Positions 42,729-52,428 of a DNA stretch of 64,000 bases are shown here, piece by piece. This stretch comes from CAKOTZ01 sp964489885 (lineage in GTDB: Bacteria > Bacillota > Clostridia > TANB77 > CAG-508): assembly GCA_964489885.1 (NCBI GenBank), contig CAZAZX010000004.1:1-64000 (forward strand). Reading direction: 5' to 3'. Within the stretch, counting starts at the first letter, position 1. Every line of letters begins with the position of its first letter. A program made the position numbers and the translations under genes. The notes beneath the pieces were generated by a model. That model did not search any database and had not been told where the DNA came from. It was given only the letters and a program-made list of their open reading frames with translations.

Positions 42729-42881
42729 ATGAAAAATTATATAAAATTAATTGGAGAAGCAATATACAACTTTTTGATAGCTTTTTGGACTCCTTTTAAC
42801 TTTTTATTAGCAATAGCTTTTATGATAGATGATGATGATGGTGTAGGTATATTTTTTACAATTTCACCATTTTCATCATAA
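42729..42881 (+). CDS. Possible 50-aa hydrophobic peptide, antisense to the next gene
   Basis: A short frame begins ATG after a good TGGAGG site and promoter and would encode a 50-residue peptide with one strongly hydrophobic stretch (NFLIAFWTPFNFLLAIAFMI). It is fully antisense to the 3' end of the membrane gene on the minus strand. The signals look real, but the frame could be chance. A type I toxin-like or regulatory antisense role is conceivable. Low certainty. Confidence 0.25.
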   Translation: MKNYIKLIGEAIYNFLIAFWTPFNFLLAIAFMIDDDDGVGIFFTISPFSS

Positions 42882-43351
42882 TATGTAACATCATCTGGAT
42901 AACGATTAAATATAGTTCTTGTATTATTGTAAAATTCAACGATGTGTTCTTTAGATTTATAATATGCAACAAAATTGTATTTTTTGTAATAATAGACAAA
43001 TACCCTTGCCCTAAATTGGTCTTCTTCTATTCCAATATATTTTTCATTATCTATCATCTTTATATAATCTACTTCTATTACCCAACAACTGAATATAAAA
43101 AACAAAAACGAAAATAAAATATATATGATAGCAAGAATAGTAACAAATACTTTTTTTATTATAGATTTAGTATGACGAAATCTTTGGGCAATAAAGATAA
43201 AGATAAGTAAAAAAACAATCGCTTCTGTTATCCAATAAACCCAGCCTCTTAAGTACCAATTAAAATTCTCTAAAACTTTTGATACTAATGATATTATTAC
43301 AATATTTAAAACAGCAACTAATAGAAATATATAATCCTTTTTATTTTTCAT
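42737..43351 (-). CDS. Membrane protein with cytoplasmic or outer C-terminal domain, unknown
   Basis: This 204-aa protein has three hydrophobic segments (about residues 7-24, 36-55 and 65-93) followed by a soluble C-terminal domain of about 100 residues with many aromatic residues (VFVYYYKKYNFVAYYKSK, YYDENGEIVKN). I recognise no family. GGGGGAG is well placed before the ATG. It is divergent from nothing; the next minus-strand gene upstream is the glycosidase pseudogene 50 bases away, so they may be co-transcribed. Its 3' end overlaps a short antisense frame with a promoter. Confidence 0.6.
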   Translation of the reverse strand: MKNKKDYIFLLVAVLNIVIISLVSKVLENFNWYLRGWVYWITEAIVFLLIFIFIAQRFRHTKSIIKKVFVTILAIIYILFSFLFFIFSCWVIEVDYIKMIDNEKYIGIEEDQFRARVFVYYYKKYNFVAYYKSKEHIVEFYNNTRTIFNRYPDDVTYYDENGEIVKNIPTPSSSSIIKAIANKKLKGVQKAIKKLYIASPINFI

Positions 43352-43401
43352 ATATCTCCCCCATCCATTAATCTATTTTAATCAAATACATATAAATTAC
43401 A

Positions 43402-44721
43402 CTATTCAATTACATAGGTCACAATTGAATGTGCTTTTATTTCATCATCAATTAAAATATCCGTAATACAAAAATTAACTTTTTCATTATATTGACTTTT
43501 GTTTAAAACTACAATTACAATTGATTCATTTTCATTTTTAAATCCTGTTATTTCCAGATTTTCAGTAAATTTAGAATAAGCTATTCTTTTTGCTTTTGGC
43601 TTAATAAATCTACTAAAGTGTTGAATATAATAATACTGTGGGTTTTTAATATAATTTGAAGAATCACTATTTAGCATTAATGGACTAGAGCAAAAATTTC
43701 CCTTGTGATTAGGCCCACCATTCTTTTCTAATATCATATTCCAATCCACATAAATATTTGTGCCTGAATTTAAATCTCCTATTATATCATGTGCATAAAT
43801 TTCGCCATTTTTTACATCTTTTATATTTTCATTTATTCCAGTACAAATTTCTGAAGCAACTAATAATTTATCAGGATATTTTTCGCTAAACAATCTTATA
43901 TTTTCAAAATGATCTCCAGAATAATAATGAAATGCAATACCAGCTATTTTATTAATGGCATCGTCATATCTAAATTCCTTTTCTGCTCTTTCTAATAAAT
44001 TATCTTTATTATGATCCCATATCAACAGCTTAGTATCCAAATTTTGACCTTTTATTTTTCTATAAAGATAATTTGTTGCAAACCTTATTTCCTCTTCTGG
44101 CGAATATAAACAAGATTCCCATTTTTGTATTGCATTTGGTTCATTTTGAATAGTTAAGTATTCAATTTTAAATCCATTTCTTTCATATTCTTTTATATAT
44201 TTTACTATATATTCTGCATATAATTCATAATACTTTTCTTTTAAACTTCCACCTAATGTCAGAATATGAGTATTTTTCATAAATGCTGGAGGACTCTATG
44301 GTGATGAAATTAATCCAATATTTTTCTTTTTTTCACATATTTTTCTTAATAAAGGTAAGATGTATTTTTCATCTTCACTTATATTAAAGTCAGATAAATC
44401 TTTTTTATAGGCATAAGAATATGGTTTTAAAGAAAAATCTGAACTTCCAATAGGTAATCTAATAAAATTATAATTTAAACCCTTATTTGAAATAATATCA
44501 TTTAAAATACTATCTTGATTTTCAGTTGAAAGTTTTGAAAAAGCAAAACCTGTTGATTCTGTTAGGGCACCACCAAAGCCTAAAAATGTTTGGTAAGTTA
44601 TGTTAGGATAAAAAATAATCTTTCTATTTTCTATCCTTTTAGGTATTGATTTTATTCTTATTTCATTTGATTTTAGATACTCATCATCTGAAATACAGGT
44701 TTCATATTTTTTTATATTCAT
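43402..44721 (-). pseudogene. GH30 glycoside hydrolase broken by one amber codon
   Basis: Two adjacent frames in the same reading phase form one 439-codon GH30 gene (glucosylceramidase-like). The first part (141 aa) has FLGFGGALTESTGFAFS and FIRLPIGSSDFS. The second has GGSLKEKYYELYAEY, TIQNEPNA with the acid/base Glu (about residue 194), HYYSGDHFENI and VASEICTG with the nucleophile (about 291). Between them a single TAG (44296-44298) replaces the Trp of the conserved SPWSPPA motif, which needs only TGG to TAG. There is no signal peptide. Elsewhere in the window TAG is a normal stop. It is therefore a recent pseudogene, a sequencing error or a strain-level variant. Confidence 0.85.
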
Positions 44722-44762
44722 ATTGTTTTAATCCTTTCGTTAAATATTATGTTAATACAAAG

Positions 44763-44789
44763 AAAAAAGTTAGAATTATTTCTAACTTT
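44763..44789 (-). terminator. Terminator of rho
   Basis: AAAGTTAGAA pairs with TTCTAACTTT around a 4-base loop; on the minus strand six T follow. Confidence 0.8.
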
Positions 44790-44801
44790 AAATATGATTA
44801 T

Positions 44802-46103
44802 CTATTTTAATAGTCTTTCTAATTTATCAATTAATTCAGAATTTGTTTTGGTTGCTACTATTTGATTTAATAATTGTTCTGTCATATCTTGTGTTGACAT
44901 ATTGTTCATACTCTTTCTTAAAGAATATAAAACTTCTAATTCTTTTTGACCTAATAATAAATCTTCACGTCTAGTTCCTGATTTATTTATATCTATGGCA
45001 GGGAAAATTCTTTTTTCAGATAATTTCCTATCCAAGTGAACCTCCATATTGCCAGTACCTTTAAATTCTTCAAAAATGACATCATCCATTTTGCTACCTG
45101 TTTCAACTAAAGCTGTAGCTAGTATAGTTAAACTCCCTGCATCTTCAGTATTTCTCGCAGCTCCAAAAAAACGTTTTGGTTTATGTAAGGCAGATGGATC
45201 AAGACCACCTGATAAAGTTCTTCCAGATGTTGGAATTACAAGGTTATAAGCACGTGCAAGTCTTGTTATACTATCTAAAAGAATTACAACATCTTTTTTT
45301 TGTTCAGTAAGTCTTTTAGCTCTCTCTAAAACCATTTCAGCAACTTTAACATGATGTTCAGGATGTTCATCAAAAGTAGAATATATAACATCACCATTAA
45401 TAGATCTTCTCATATCAGTTACTTCTTCTGGTCTTTCATCAATTAACAAAACAATTAGTTCAACTTCAGGATTGTTTGTTGTAATACTATTTGCAATTTT
45501 TTTTAAGATTGTAGTTTTTCCAGCTTTAGGAGGAGCAACAATCATTCCTCTTTGTCCCTTTCCTATGGGAGAAATTAAATCAACTAATCTCATAGTATAT
45601 TCATTAGGTGTTGTTTCTAATTTTAGTCTTTTATTAGGATAAATAGGTATTAAATCATCAAACGAACGACGCTTCATTGCATTTTCTGGATGCTGTTCAT
45701 TAACTTCTCCAACATATATTAAGGCTGGAAACTTTTCACCTTCTTTTGGATTTCTAGCTATACCTTTGATTTTATCTCCAGTATCTAAATGAAATCTTCT
45801 TATTTGAACAGGTGAAATATATACATCTTTGGGAGTTGATAAATAATTTTTTCCCCTTAAAAAGCCATATCCATCAGGTAAAACTTCTAATATACCTTCA
45901 ACAATTCTATCATCATCATTTGTAAGCTTATATGTACCATCTTCACTTACTTCTTCTTTTATATTTGAATTTTCTTTATTGTTACTTAAATTTTCATTTA
46001 AAAGTTCTATAAGTTCACTTTTCTTTAATTTAGAAATATTACTAATTTTATTTTCCTTTGCAATTTTTTTTAATTCAGTAAGGCTTAATTTATCAAAATC
46101 CAT
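44802..46103 (-). CDS. rho: Transcription termination factor Rho
   Basis: This 433-aa hexameric RNA helicase ends transcription at Rho-dependent sites. The Rho N-terminal helical domain is at about residues 1-40 (LSLTELKKIAKENKI). The cold-shock-like RNA-binding domain follows (GILEVLPDGYGFLRG). Then come Walker A PPKAGKTT, Walker B VLLIDERPEEVTD, the SITRLARAYN Q-loop region and GGLDPSALHKPKRFFGAARN. The ATG at 46103 has GAAAGAGGG upstream; the TTG at 46127 lies before that site. Its own terminator is factor-independent. Confidence 0.96.
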   Translation of the reverse strand: MDFDKLSLTELKKIAKENKISNISKLKKSELIELLNENLSNNKENSNIKEEVSEDGTYKLTNDDDRIVEGILEVLPDGYGFLRGKNYLSTPKDVYISPVQIRRFHLDTGDKIKGIARNPKEGEKFPALIYVGEVNEQHPENAMKRRSFDDLIPIYPNKRLKLETTPNEYTMRLVDLISPIGKGQRGMIVAPPKAGKTTILKKIANSITTNNPEVELIVLLIDERPEEVTDMRRSINGDVIYSTFDEHPEHHVKVAEMVLERAKRLTEQKKDVVILLDSITRLARAYNLVIPTSGRTLSGGLDPSALHKPKRFFGAARNTEDAGSLTILATALVETGSKMDDVIFEEFKGTGNMEVHLDRKLSEKRIFPAIDINKSGTRREDLLLGQKELEVLYSLRKSMNNMSTQDMTEQLLNQIVATKTNSELIDKLERLLK

Positions 46104-46143
46104 ATTAATATTGAAACCCTCTTTCAAATTATTTTTAGTTTCT

Positions 46144-46177
46144 TAAAAAAATAACTATACATACTTTAATGTATAGT
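46144..46177 (-). terminator. Terminator of the yabP-yabQ-divIC operon
   Basis: ACTATACAT and ATGTATAGT form a perfect 9-bp stem; on the minus strand TATTTTTTT follows. Confidence 0.75.
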
Positions 46178-46179
46178 CA

Positions 46180-46461
46180 TTAGTTATATACTTTATATAT
46201 ACGCTCATTAGGTAGATACATATCTAATTTATCCCTTGCTATCTGTTCTATATACTCAGGAGAATTTAAGTTATCTTTTAAAGACAGCAATTCATCCTGA
46301 TATTCTTTTTCTTTTGTTATCTGTGATTCATAATATTCACTATTGCTTTTATAAGCATTTAGTGTTTTTTGTTGATTTATGAATATAGATGCAATATATA
46401 CAATTAATAAAGTTATTAATAACTTTTTAAATAATACTCCAAATTTTATATTTCTTTTCAT
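46180..46461 (-). CDS. divIC: DivIC/FtsB-type septum formation protein
   Basis: This 93-aa protein has one membrane helix (about residues 11-27), a coiled-coil outer segment (about 30-62, NAYKSNSEYYESQITKEKEYQ) and the short C-terminal IEQIARDKLDMYLPNE motif of the FtsB/DivIC family. It takes part in the divisome with FtsL and DivIB. It follows yabP and yabQ, the same order as in Bacillus and Clostridium, which strongly supports the call. Confidence 0.88.
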   Translation of the reverse strand: MKRNIKFGVLFKKLLITLLIVYIASIFINQQKTLNAYKSNSEYYESQITKEKEYQDELLSLKDNLNSPEYIEQIARDKLDMYLPNERIYKVYN

Positions 46462-46521
46462 GTGTAGACTCCATTACTATACTTATTATATTATTCTACA
46501 TTAAAATATAAATTCCTTTAA

Positions 46522-46947
46522 TTATCTTTGCTTTTTAAACTTAATTTTTTCAAAATTTACAAAATTCTTCATTAATTTTAAGAATTTTACTATTGGCAAA
46601 ATAATAATCTTGCCCACTTTATAAATTAAGTTTTTTATAAATATACTGATTTTGGTACAAATTTTTATAACATACTTACTAATTAGTAAAATGTAAAATA
46701 ATATTCCAATAAACAATCCAATAAAAATAAAAGCTCTTAATTCCCCATCGTTAAATTTAAATATAGTATATGCTAATAAAATACAAGTTAACAGCCAAAA
46801 AACAATATCTTCAATATATGTTACGAAATCAGGTGTTTTAAAAGTTTTTCTTAAGATTCTAAAAAAATCAAAAAGAAGACCTACTAAAACTCCGCATATT
46901 ATAAATATAAAAAATGTAACAGTTTGATTTAGTACAAAGTTACTCAT
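46522..46947 (-). CDS. yabQ: Spore cortex protein YabQ
   Basis: This 141-aa membrane protein has three to four helices. The N-terminal GVLVGLLFDFFRILRKTFK (about residues 18-36) is the family hallmark, followed by DIVFWLLTCILLAY. YabQ is needed for cortex formation during sporulation and sits in the forespore outer membrane. It lies 11 bases after yabP and before divIC, the canonical order. The Lys-rich tail is cytoplasmic. Confidence 0.9.
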   Translation of the reverse strand: MSNFVLNQTVTFFIFIICGVLVGLLFDFFRILRKTFKTPDFVTYIEDIVFWLLTCILLAYTIFKFNDGELRAFIFIGLFIGILFYILLISKYVIKICTKISIFIKNLIYKVGKIIILPIVKFLKLMKNFVNFEKIKFKKQR

Positions 46948-46958
46948 AATCTCTTCCT

Positions 46959-47258
46959 CTATTTAAATAATTTACCTAAAAATGAACCTGTTTTTGAATC
47001 CGCTTCTTTATCTGAATAATTTAAACTGCTAACATCACCTTCAACAATAACATCAGAAGTATCTATGCTTAATTTATTTATACGCAAATTTTCTCCTTTA
47101 ACATGTAATAAGCCTAGCTCTGTTTCTAAAATAATTATTTGGTCGTCAAAGCTAAGAACATCTAACACTCCAGAAATACTTAGCTTCTCTCTATTTTCTA
47201 AAACAATATTTTGAATAACATTTGTATTATTCATAATTTTTCTATCATCTATATTCAT
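46959..47258 (-). CDS. yabP: Sporulation protein YabP
   Basis: This 99-aa protein has the YabP/YqfC fold: ENREKLSISGVLDVLSFDDQ (about 21-40), then ETELGLLHVKGENLRINKLS. The C-terminal 25 residues are variable. YabP is made in the mother cell and is involved in spore coat or cortex formation. AGGAGG precedes the ATG. It is the first gene of the yabP-yabQ-divIC cluster; the upstream hslR-like gene of Bacillus is absent here and an aspartokinase is present instead. Confidence 0.88.
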   Translation of the reverse strand: MNIDDRKIMNNTNVIQNIVLENREKLSISGVLDVLSFDDQIIILETELGLLHVKGENLRINKLSIDTSDVIVEGDVSSLNYSDKEADSKTGSFLGKLFK

Positions 47259-47322
47259 AAATAACCTCCTAGAGAAATTTTACTAATATTAATATATTCA
47301 GGTCTTGTCTATTTTAGAACCG

Positions 47323-48306
47323 CTATATAATCAAATTATCATGTATTTGTTTTAACATATAGTCAGAATTTTTGTTATTTAAAATAATAGATATTACATT
47401 TTCTATTGAGTTATTAATAATATAATCTTTAATTCCGTTGGCTTTCATAGTACCTTTTATAATTAAATTAGCTTTATCTAAATTTTTTTTATTATTTATT
47501 ATAAAGCTAATAATATCTAAATAATCATTTAGTCTTTTTTTCGTACAACTTACAATTATAAAATTGTTATCTGTTTTCTTATTATTTATTGCTGTTCCAA
47601 TTTCATTTTCTTCTACAGATTTTATAACCAATTTTAAGTTATGATTTTTTGCATATTCCACAGACTTATACGAAAGAATTTTAGCTCCCATTTTTGAGAG
47701 TTCCATCATATCCATATAATTGATATTTTTTATTTTTTTTGCTGTTGTAACAATTTTTGGGTCTGCTGTATAAATACTTTTTGTATCTTTAAATATTTCA
47801 CATACATCTGCTTCTAAATATGCTGCAAGCTCAGTCGCAGTTGTATCAGAACCTCCCCTACCCAATGTTGTTATATTATTATTTTTGTCAACACCTTGAA
47901 ATCCTGCTACAATAACAATATATCCTTTATTTAAATAATATTTAATAATTTCTGTATTTATATTTTCAATATTTGCATCAGTATATTTATTATTTGTAAG
48001 AATGCCTGTTTGCCACCCAGTCATACTTATTGACTTATATCCCATATTATTTATCATAATACTCAAAAGCCCAATTGCAATTTGTTCACCACTTGATAAA
48101 ACAACATCCACTTCTCTTTGATTTGGCTTATTAGTTATTTCAAAAATCCTATCATTTAATTCATCTGTTGTATTACCTGTTGCTGAGATAACCGCAACAA
48201 CCATATTACCTTGCTTATATGAAGAAATAATACTTTTAGCCACTTTCTCCATTTTTATTTTATCCTCAACTAATTTACCTCCATATTTTTGAACTATAAT
48301 TTTCAT
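47323..48306 (-). CDS. Aspartokinase with a reduced regulatory domain
   Basis: This 327-aa enzyme phosphorylates aspartate, the first step to lysine, threonine, methionine and, in spore formers, diaminopimelate and dipicolinate. The kinase domain is complete: VQKYGGKLVEDK, VAVISATGNTTDEL, VDVVLSSGEQIA, and TLGRGGSDTTATELAAYLEAD. The usual KFGG is YGG here. After about residue 235 only some 90 residues remain, so one of the two ACT domains seems lost or much degraded. Feedback control is therefore likely to be altered. GGAGAGA precedes the ATG. Confidence 0.85.
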   Translation of the reverse strand: MKIIVQKYGGKLVEDKIKMEKVAKSIISSYKQGNMVVAVISATGNTTDELNDRIFEITNKPNQREVDVVLSSGEQIAIGLLSIMINNMGYKSISMTGWQTGILTNNKYTDANIENINTEIIKYYLNKGYIVIVAGFQGVDKNNNITTLGRGGSDTTATELAAYLEADVCEIFKDTKSIYTADPKIVTTAKKIKNINYMDMMELSKMGAKILSYKSVEYAKNHNLKLVIKSVEENEIGTAINNKKTDNNFIIVSCTKKRLNDYLDIISFIINNKKNLDKANLIIKGTMKANGIKDYIINNSIENVISIILNNKNSDYMLKQIHDNLII

Positions 48307-48329
48307 TTTTATCTCTCCAACGTAAAAAT

Positions 48330-48361
48330 ACTAGCAAGTATATATTTATATACACTGCTAG
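48330..48361 (-). terminator. Hairpin between mutS and aspartokinase
   Basis: ACTAGCA and TGCTAGT close a longer, imperfect AT-rich stem; on the minus strand ATTTTTAC follows. It probably ends the miaB-mutS transcript. Confidence 0.5.
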
Positions 48362-48395
48362 TATAATATATGTTAAATTAATATAATATGTTAAA

Positions 48396-51026
48396 TTATC
48401 CAATTTTTTCTTTCATTTTAACTAAAATGTTTAAAGCATCTATTGGAGTTAATTCATTAACATTAATTTTATCTAATTCATGGGCAATATCAGCCAATTT
48501 ATAATTATACATATCAAGCTGTCCAGCCACTTCTTTTTTACTCTGTTTAGATGTATCTTTTTGTTTTATTTTTCTCTCTAAAGTTTTTAAAATTTCATTT
48601 GACCTTGTTATAACTGGTTGAGGTACACCTGCTAATTTGGCAACATGAATACCATAACTTTCATCTGTTCCTTCAGGTATTATTTTGCGTAAAAAAATTA
48701 TATTTTCTCCCTTTTCCTTTACAGCAATTGAATAATTTTTAATTCCATCTAGTTTTTCCTCCAATTGTGTTAATTCATGGTAATGAGTTGCAAATAAAGT
48801 TTTGCATCCAATATTTTCTGGATTAGACATATATTCTACAACTGCCCAAGCAATTGATAAGCCATCATACGTAGAAGTGCCTCTTCCTATTTCATCTAGT
48901 ATAACTAAACTGTTTCTAGTTGCATTTTTAAGGATTGTAGCTACTTCCATCATCTCTACCATAAAAGTACTTTGTCCCATTCCTAAATCATCTGATGCAC
49001 CAACTCTTGTAAATATCTTATCTACAATACCAATTTTTGCATAACTTGCAGGAACAAAACTTCCAATTTGAGCCATAATAGTTATTAAAGCTACTTGCCT
49101 CATATAGGTAGATTTACCAGCCATATTAGGACCTGTTATTATAGAAAATCTATTATCCTTTGTGTCCAAATATGTATCGTTGTCTACAAATTCTTTACTC
49201 GGTAAAAGTTTTTCTACTACAGGATGTCTTCCTGCCTTAATATCTATTTGACCACTTTCGTCAATTATAGGTTTTACATAATTCATATCTTCTGCAACTT
49301 TTGCAAATGAAGATAAAACATCTAAAGTAGCAATAATAGCAGCAGTTTGCTGTATTCTTTCTATTTGTTTTGCAATTTTTCCTCTTATATCTATAAATAT
49401 ATGATATTCAAGGTCAATTGCCTTTTCTTGAGACCCTAAAACATTTTCTTCTAATTGCTTTAACTCTTCTGTAATAAATCTTTCACAGTTAGTAAGAGTT
49501 TGTTTTCTTATATAACTTTCAGGAACTAAATTTAGATAAGATTTTGTAACTTCAATATAATAGCCAAATACCTTATTATATCCAACTTTTAAATTCTTTA
49601 TTCCAGTCTGTTTCCTTTCTCGCATTTCTAATCCAATTAACCAATTTTTACCTTCTGTCGATGCTTGTTTATATTTATCTAACTCTTCATTATAGCCTAA
49701 TTTTATAATTCCTCCTTCTGTAATTGCAATTGGAGGGTCTTCTATTATTGATTGTTCAATTAAGGTATAAATATCTGTTAAAGTATCTAAATTATTATAT
49801 AGGTTTACAATATAATTTGATTTCCCATTTTCCTTTAAAATTTCCTTTATTTTTGGCAATTGTTCTAATGAGTTTTTTAAAGATATTAAATCTCTTGCAT
49901 TAGCACTGCCAAATGAAATTTTTCCTATTAAACGTTCAATATCATAAACTTTTTTCAACAATTCTTGCAATTCATCTCTAAACATTAGTTGATTTTTTAA
50001 TTCTTCTACTGCATTTGATCTATTATTTATTTCAGATACATTTAATAGAGGGTTGGCAATCCATCTTTTTAACAATCTGCCTCCCATAGATGTTAGCGTT
50101 TTATCCAATACCCATAAAAGAGTACCTTTTTTTGTCTTTTCACGCATTTTTTCAGTTAATTCTAAATGTCTTCTTGCATTTACATCTAAAGCCATATATT
50201 GACTAATATTATAAAATTTTATTTTGTTTATATGTTCTAATTTCATTTTTTGTGTTTGTAATAAATAGTTAAGCAAAGCATTTGAGGCAACAACACCAAA
50301 AATACAATTAGACAAATCTTTTATTTCTTCATTATTATCATTTAATATCGTATAGTCATTCTCAATAACTGTTGTATCTTCATTAAAAACATTTTCAGGC
50401 AAGTTAGTTATATATATATCAAAACGTTCTTTTATTGTATCTATTTCCTTTTTAGTATCATAAAAAATATTGTTTACTATAATTTCTGCTGGGCTATATC
50501 TTGCTATTTCATCTAATAACATTTGAAAATTATTTGTTTCTTTAATTTCTGAAGCATAAAAATCTCCAGTACTAATATCACATACTGCTATTCCAAAATA
50601 TATACCTCTTTTAAATATAGACATAATATAATTATTTTCTTTTTCGTTTAACATATTAGATTCCATCACAGTACCAGGTGTTACAATACGTATTACATCT
50701 CTTTTAACAATTCCTTTGGCAAGTTTTGGGTCTTCTAACTGTTCACAAATAGCAACTTTATATCCCTTATCTATTAGCTTTGGAATATAACTTTCTACTG
50801 CATGATGAGGAATTCCACACATAGGTGCTCTTTCTTCAAGCCCGCAATCTTTTCCTGTTAAAGTAATTTCAAGTTCGCGAGATGCAATTATTGCATCATC
50901 AAAAAACATTTCGTAAAAATCACCTAATCTGTAAAAAAGTATGCAATCCATATATTCTAATTTCGTTTTAATATAGTGTTGCATCATTGGAGTAACTTTT
51001 TCTATATCTACTTCTTTAATTGTCAA
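48396..51026 (-). CDS. mutS: DNA mismatch repair protein MutS
   Basis: This 876-aa protein recognises mismatches. The mismatch-reading motif DFYEMF (Phe and Glu) is near residue 36 within LFYRLGDFYEMFFDDA. The ATPase has Walker A GPNMAGKST near residue 627, then a DDLGMGQSTFMVEM block and Walker B SLVILDEIGRGTSTYDGL. The C-terminal helical domain ends the protein. Its start overlaps the miaB end by 11 bases, so the two are coupled. The usual neighbour mutL is outside the window. Confidence 0.96.
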   Translation of the reverse strand: MTIKEVDIEKVTPMMQHYIKTKLEYMDCILFYRLGDFYEMFFDDAIIASRELEITLTGKDCGLEERAPMCGIPHHAVESYIPKLIDKGYKVAICEQLEDPKLAKGIVKRDVIRIVTPGTVMESNMLNEKENNYIMSIFKRGIYFGIAVCDISTGDFYASEIKETNNFQMLLDEIARYSPAEIIVNNIFYDTKKEIDTIKERFDIYITNLPENVFNEDTTVIENDYTILNDNNEEIKDLSNCIFGVVASNALLNYLLQTQKMKLEHINKIKFYNISQYMALDVNARRHLELTEKMREKTKKGTLLWVLDKTLTSMGGRLLKRWIANPLLNVSEINNRSNAVEELKNQLMFRDELQELLKKVYDIERLIGKISFGSANARDLISLKNSLEQLPKIKEILKENGKSNYIVNLYNNLDTLTDIYTLIEQSIIEDPPIAITEGGIIKLGYNEELDKYKQASTEGKNWLIGLEMRERKQTGIKNLKVGYNKVFGYYIEVTKSYLNLVPESYIRKQTLTNCERFITEELKQLEENVLGSQEKAIDLEYHIFIDIRGKIAKQIERIQQTAAIIATLDVLSSFAKVAEDMNYVKPIIDESGQIDIKAGRHPVVEKLLPSKEFVDNDTYLDTKDNRFSIITGPNMAGKSTYMRQVALITIMAQIGSFVPASYAKIGIVDKIFTRVGASDDLGMGQSTFMVEMMEVATILKNATRNSLVILDEIGRGTSTYDGLSIAWAVVEYMSNPENIGCKTLFATHYHELTQLEEKLDGIKNYSIAVKEKGENIIFLRKIIPEGTDESYGIHVAKLAGVPQPVITRSNEILKTLERKIKQKDTSKQSKKEVAGQLDMYNYKLADIAHELDKINVNELTPIDALNILVKMKEKIG

Positions 51027-52407
51027 TTATCTCACCCTCTAAATACCATTTATGCTCTGAAATAATTTTAACTCTAACTATTTTTCCTATTAAATCTTTA
51101 GGGCCATTAATAACAACTACTTTATTTGTAGAAGTTCTTCCAGATAACATATCATTATTATTTTTGCTAGTTCCTTCAATTAATATTTTGTGTTCTGTAT
51201 TAATGTATTTTTTATTATTTATTGATATTTGTTCTTCTACTAGCTTTTGTAATCTTGAAAATCTCTTATGCTTAATATCTTCTGGAATCTGTTCTTCCAT
51301 TGTTTCTGCTGGAGTTCCATGTCTTTTTGAATAAATAAACATATAGACCTGTTCAAAATTTACTTGTCTTACAACATCTAACGTATCTTCAAAATCTTCT
51401 TCAGTTTCACCTGGAAAACCAACAATAATATCTGTAGAAAATACTATTTCAGGTATTTCTTGTTTTATTTTATTAGCTAAATTCAAATAACTTTCTTTAG
51501 TATAATTTCTATTCATTCTTTTTAATACCTTGGAACTTCCTGATTGAAGCGGTAAATGCAACACCCTACTTACCTTTTTAGAGTCCCTTATAGCTGATAT
51601 AACATCATCTGTAAAATCTTTTGGATGTGGTGAAACAAAACTCACTTTCTCTATTCCATTAATTTTATCAATTTCTCTTAATAAATCGGCAAAATTGTTT
51701 ATATTCTTATATCCATTTCCTTTATATGAATTAACATTTTGACCTAATAAGGTTATTTCCTTATATCCATCTTTTGCAAGTTCATTTATTTCTTTTAATA
51801 TTTCTTCTGGCAAACGGCTTCTTTCCCTGCCTCTAACATAGGGAACAATACAATATGTGCAAAAATTATTACAACCATACATAATTGTAACTAAGGCTTT
51901 TGAGTTACTACTACGTTTTATTGGAATGCCCTCATAAAGTTCTCCATCTATTGTAACTATATCCTCAACACTGTTGTTTGTGATTAAAAGATTATAAACG
52001 TCTTCTGGTAATTTATATAAGGTATGTGTTCCGAATAAAATATCAACAAAAGGATAACTTTTATTAATTTTTTCAACCATAGTATTTTCTTGCATCATAC
52101 AACCGCCAATTGCAATAATAGCATTCTTTTTTTCCTTTATTTTTTTTGCTTCTCCAACTTTTCCAAATAGCCTATCCTCTGCATTTTCGCGTACACAGCA
52201 AGTATTAAATAATATAAAATCTGCATCTTCCATAGCAAAAGTTTCTGAATAACCCATTTGTGTTAACATACCACTAATTTTTTCAGAGTCATTTTCATTT
52301 AAACTACACCCCATAGTGAAAATAAAATATTTCTTATTTTTGTTTTTATTAATTTCATTTATTTTTTTTATATATTCTAATTGTTTATCAATAATTGTAT
52401 CGTTCAA
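51016..52407 (-). CDS. miaB: MiaB, tRNA methylthiotransferase
   Basis: This 463-aa radical-SAM enzyme makes ms2i6A37 in tRNA. The N-terminal cluster ligands are in TMGCSLNENDSE, FNTCCVREN and AIGGCMMQE. The radical-SAM C-x3-C-x2-C is in YGCNNFCTYCIVP. A C-terminal TRAM domain follows. I place the start at the TTG at 52407, with GGAGG 7 bases upstream. A longer frame to 52455 adds 16 residues that are translated from a dispersed palindromic repeat, so they are very likely not part of the protein. It overlaps mutS by 11 bases. Confidence 0.95.
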   Translation of the reverse strand: MNDTIIDKQLEYIKKINEINKNKNKKYFIFTMGCSLNENDSEKISGMLTQMGYSETFAMEDADFILFNTCCVRENAEDRLFGKVGEAKKIKEKKNAIIAIGGCMMQENTMVEKINKSYPFVDILFGTHTLYKLPEDVYNLLITNNSVEDIVTIDGELYEGIPIKRSSNSKALVTIMYGCNNFCTYCIVPYVRGRERSRLPEEILKEINELAKDGYKEITLLGQNVNSYKGNGYKNINNFADLLREIDKINGIEKVSFVSPHPKDFTDDVISAIRDSKKVSRVLHLPLQSGSSKVLKRMNRNYTKESYLNLANKIKQEIPEIVFSTDIIVGFPGETEEDFEDTLDVVRQVNFEQVYMFIYSKRHGTPAETMEEQIPEDIKHKRFSRLQKLVEEQISINNKKYINTEHKILIEGTSKNNNDMLSGRTSTNKVVVINGPKDLIGKIVRVKIISEHKWYLEGEIIDN

Positions 52408-52428
52408 TTTATAACCTCCAAATTTATA

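Noticed and set aside
44296..44298. General reassignment of TAG to an amino acid
   Set aside because: Other well-supported genes here end in TAG (for example at 11803 and at the sufB stop) with the next gene starting immediately after.
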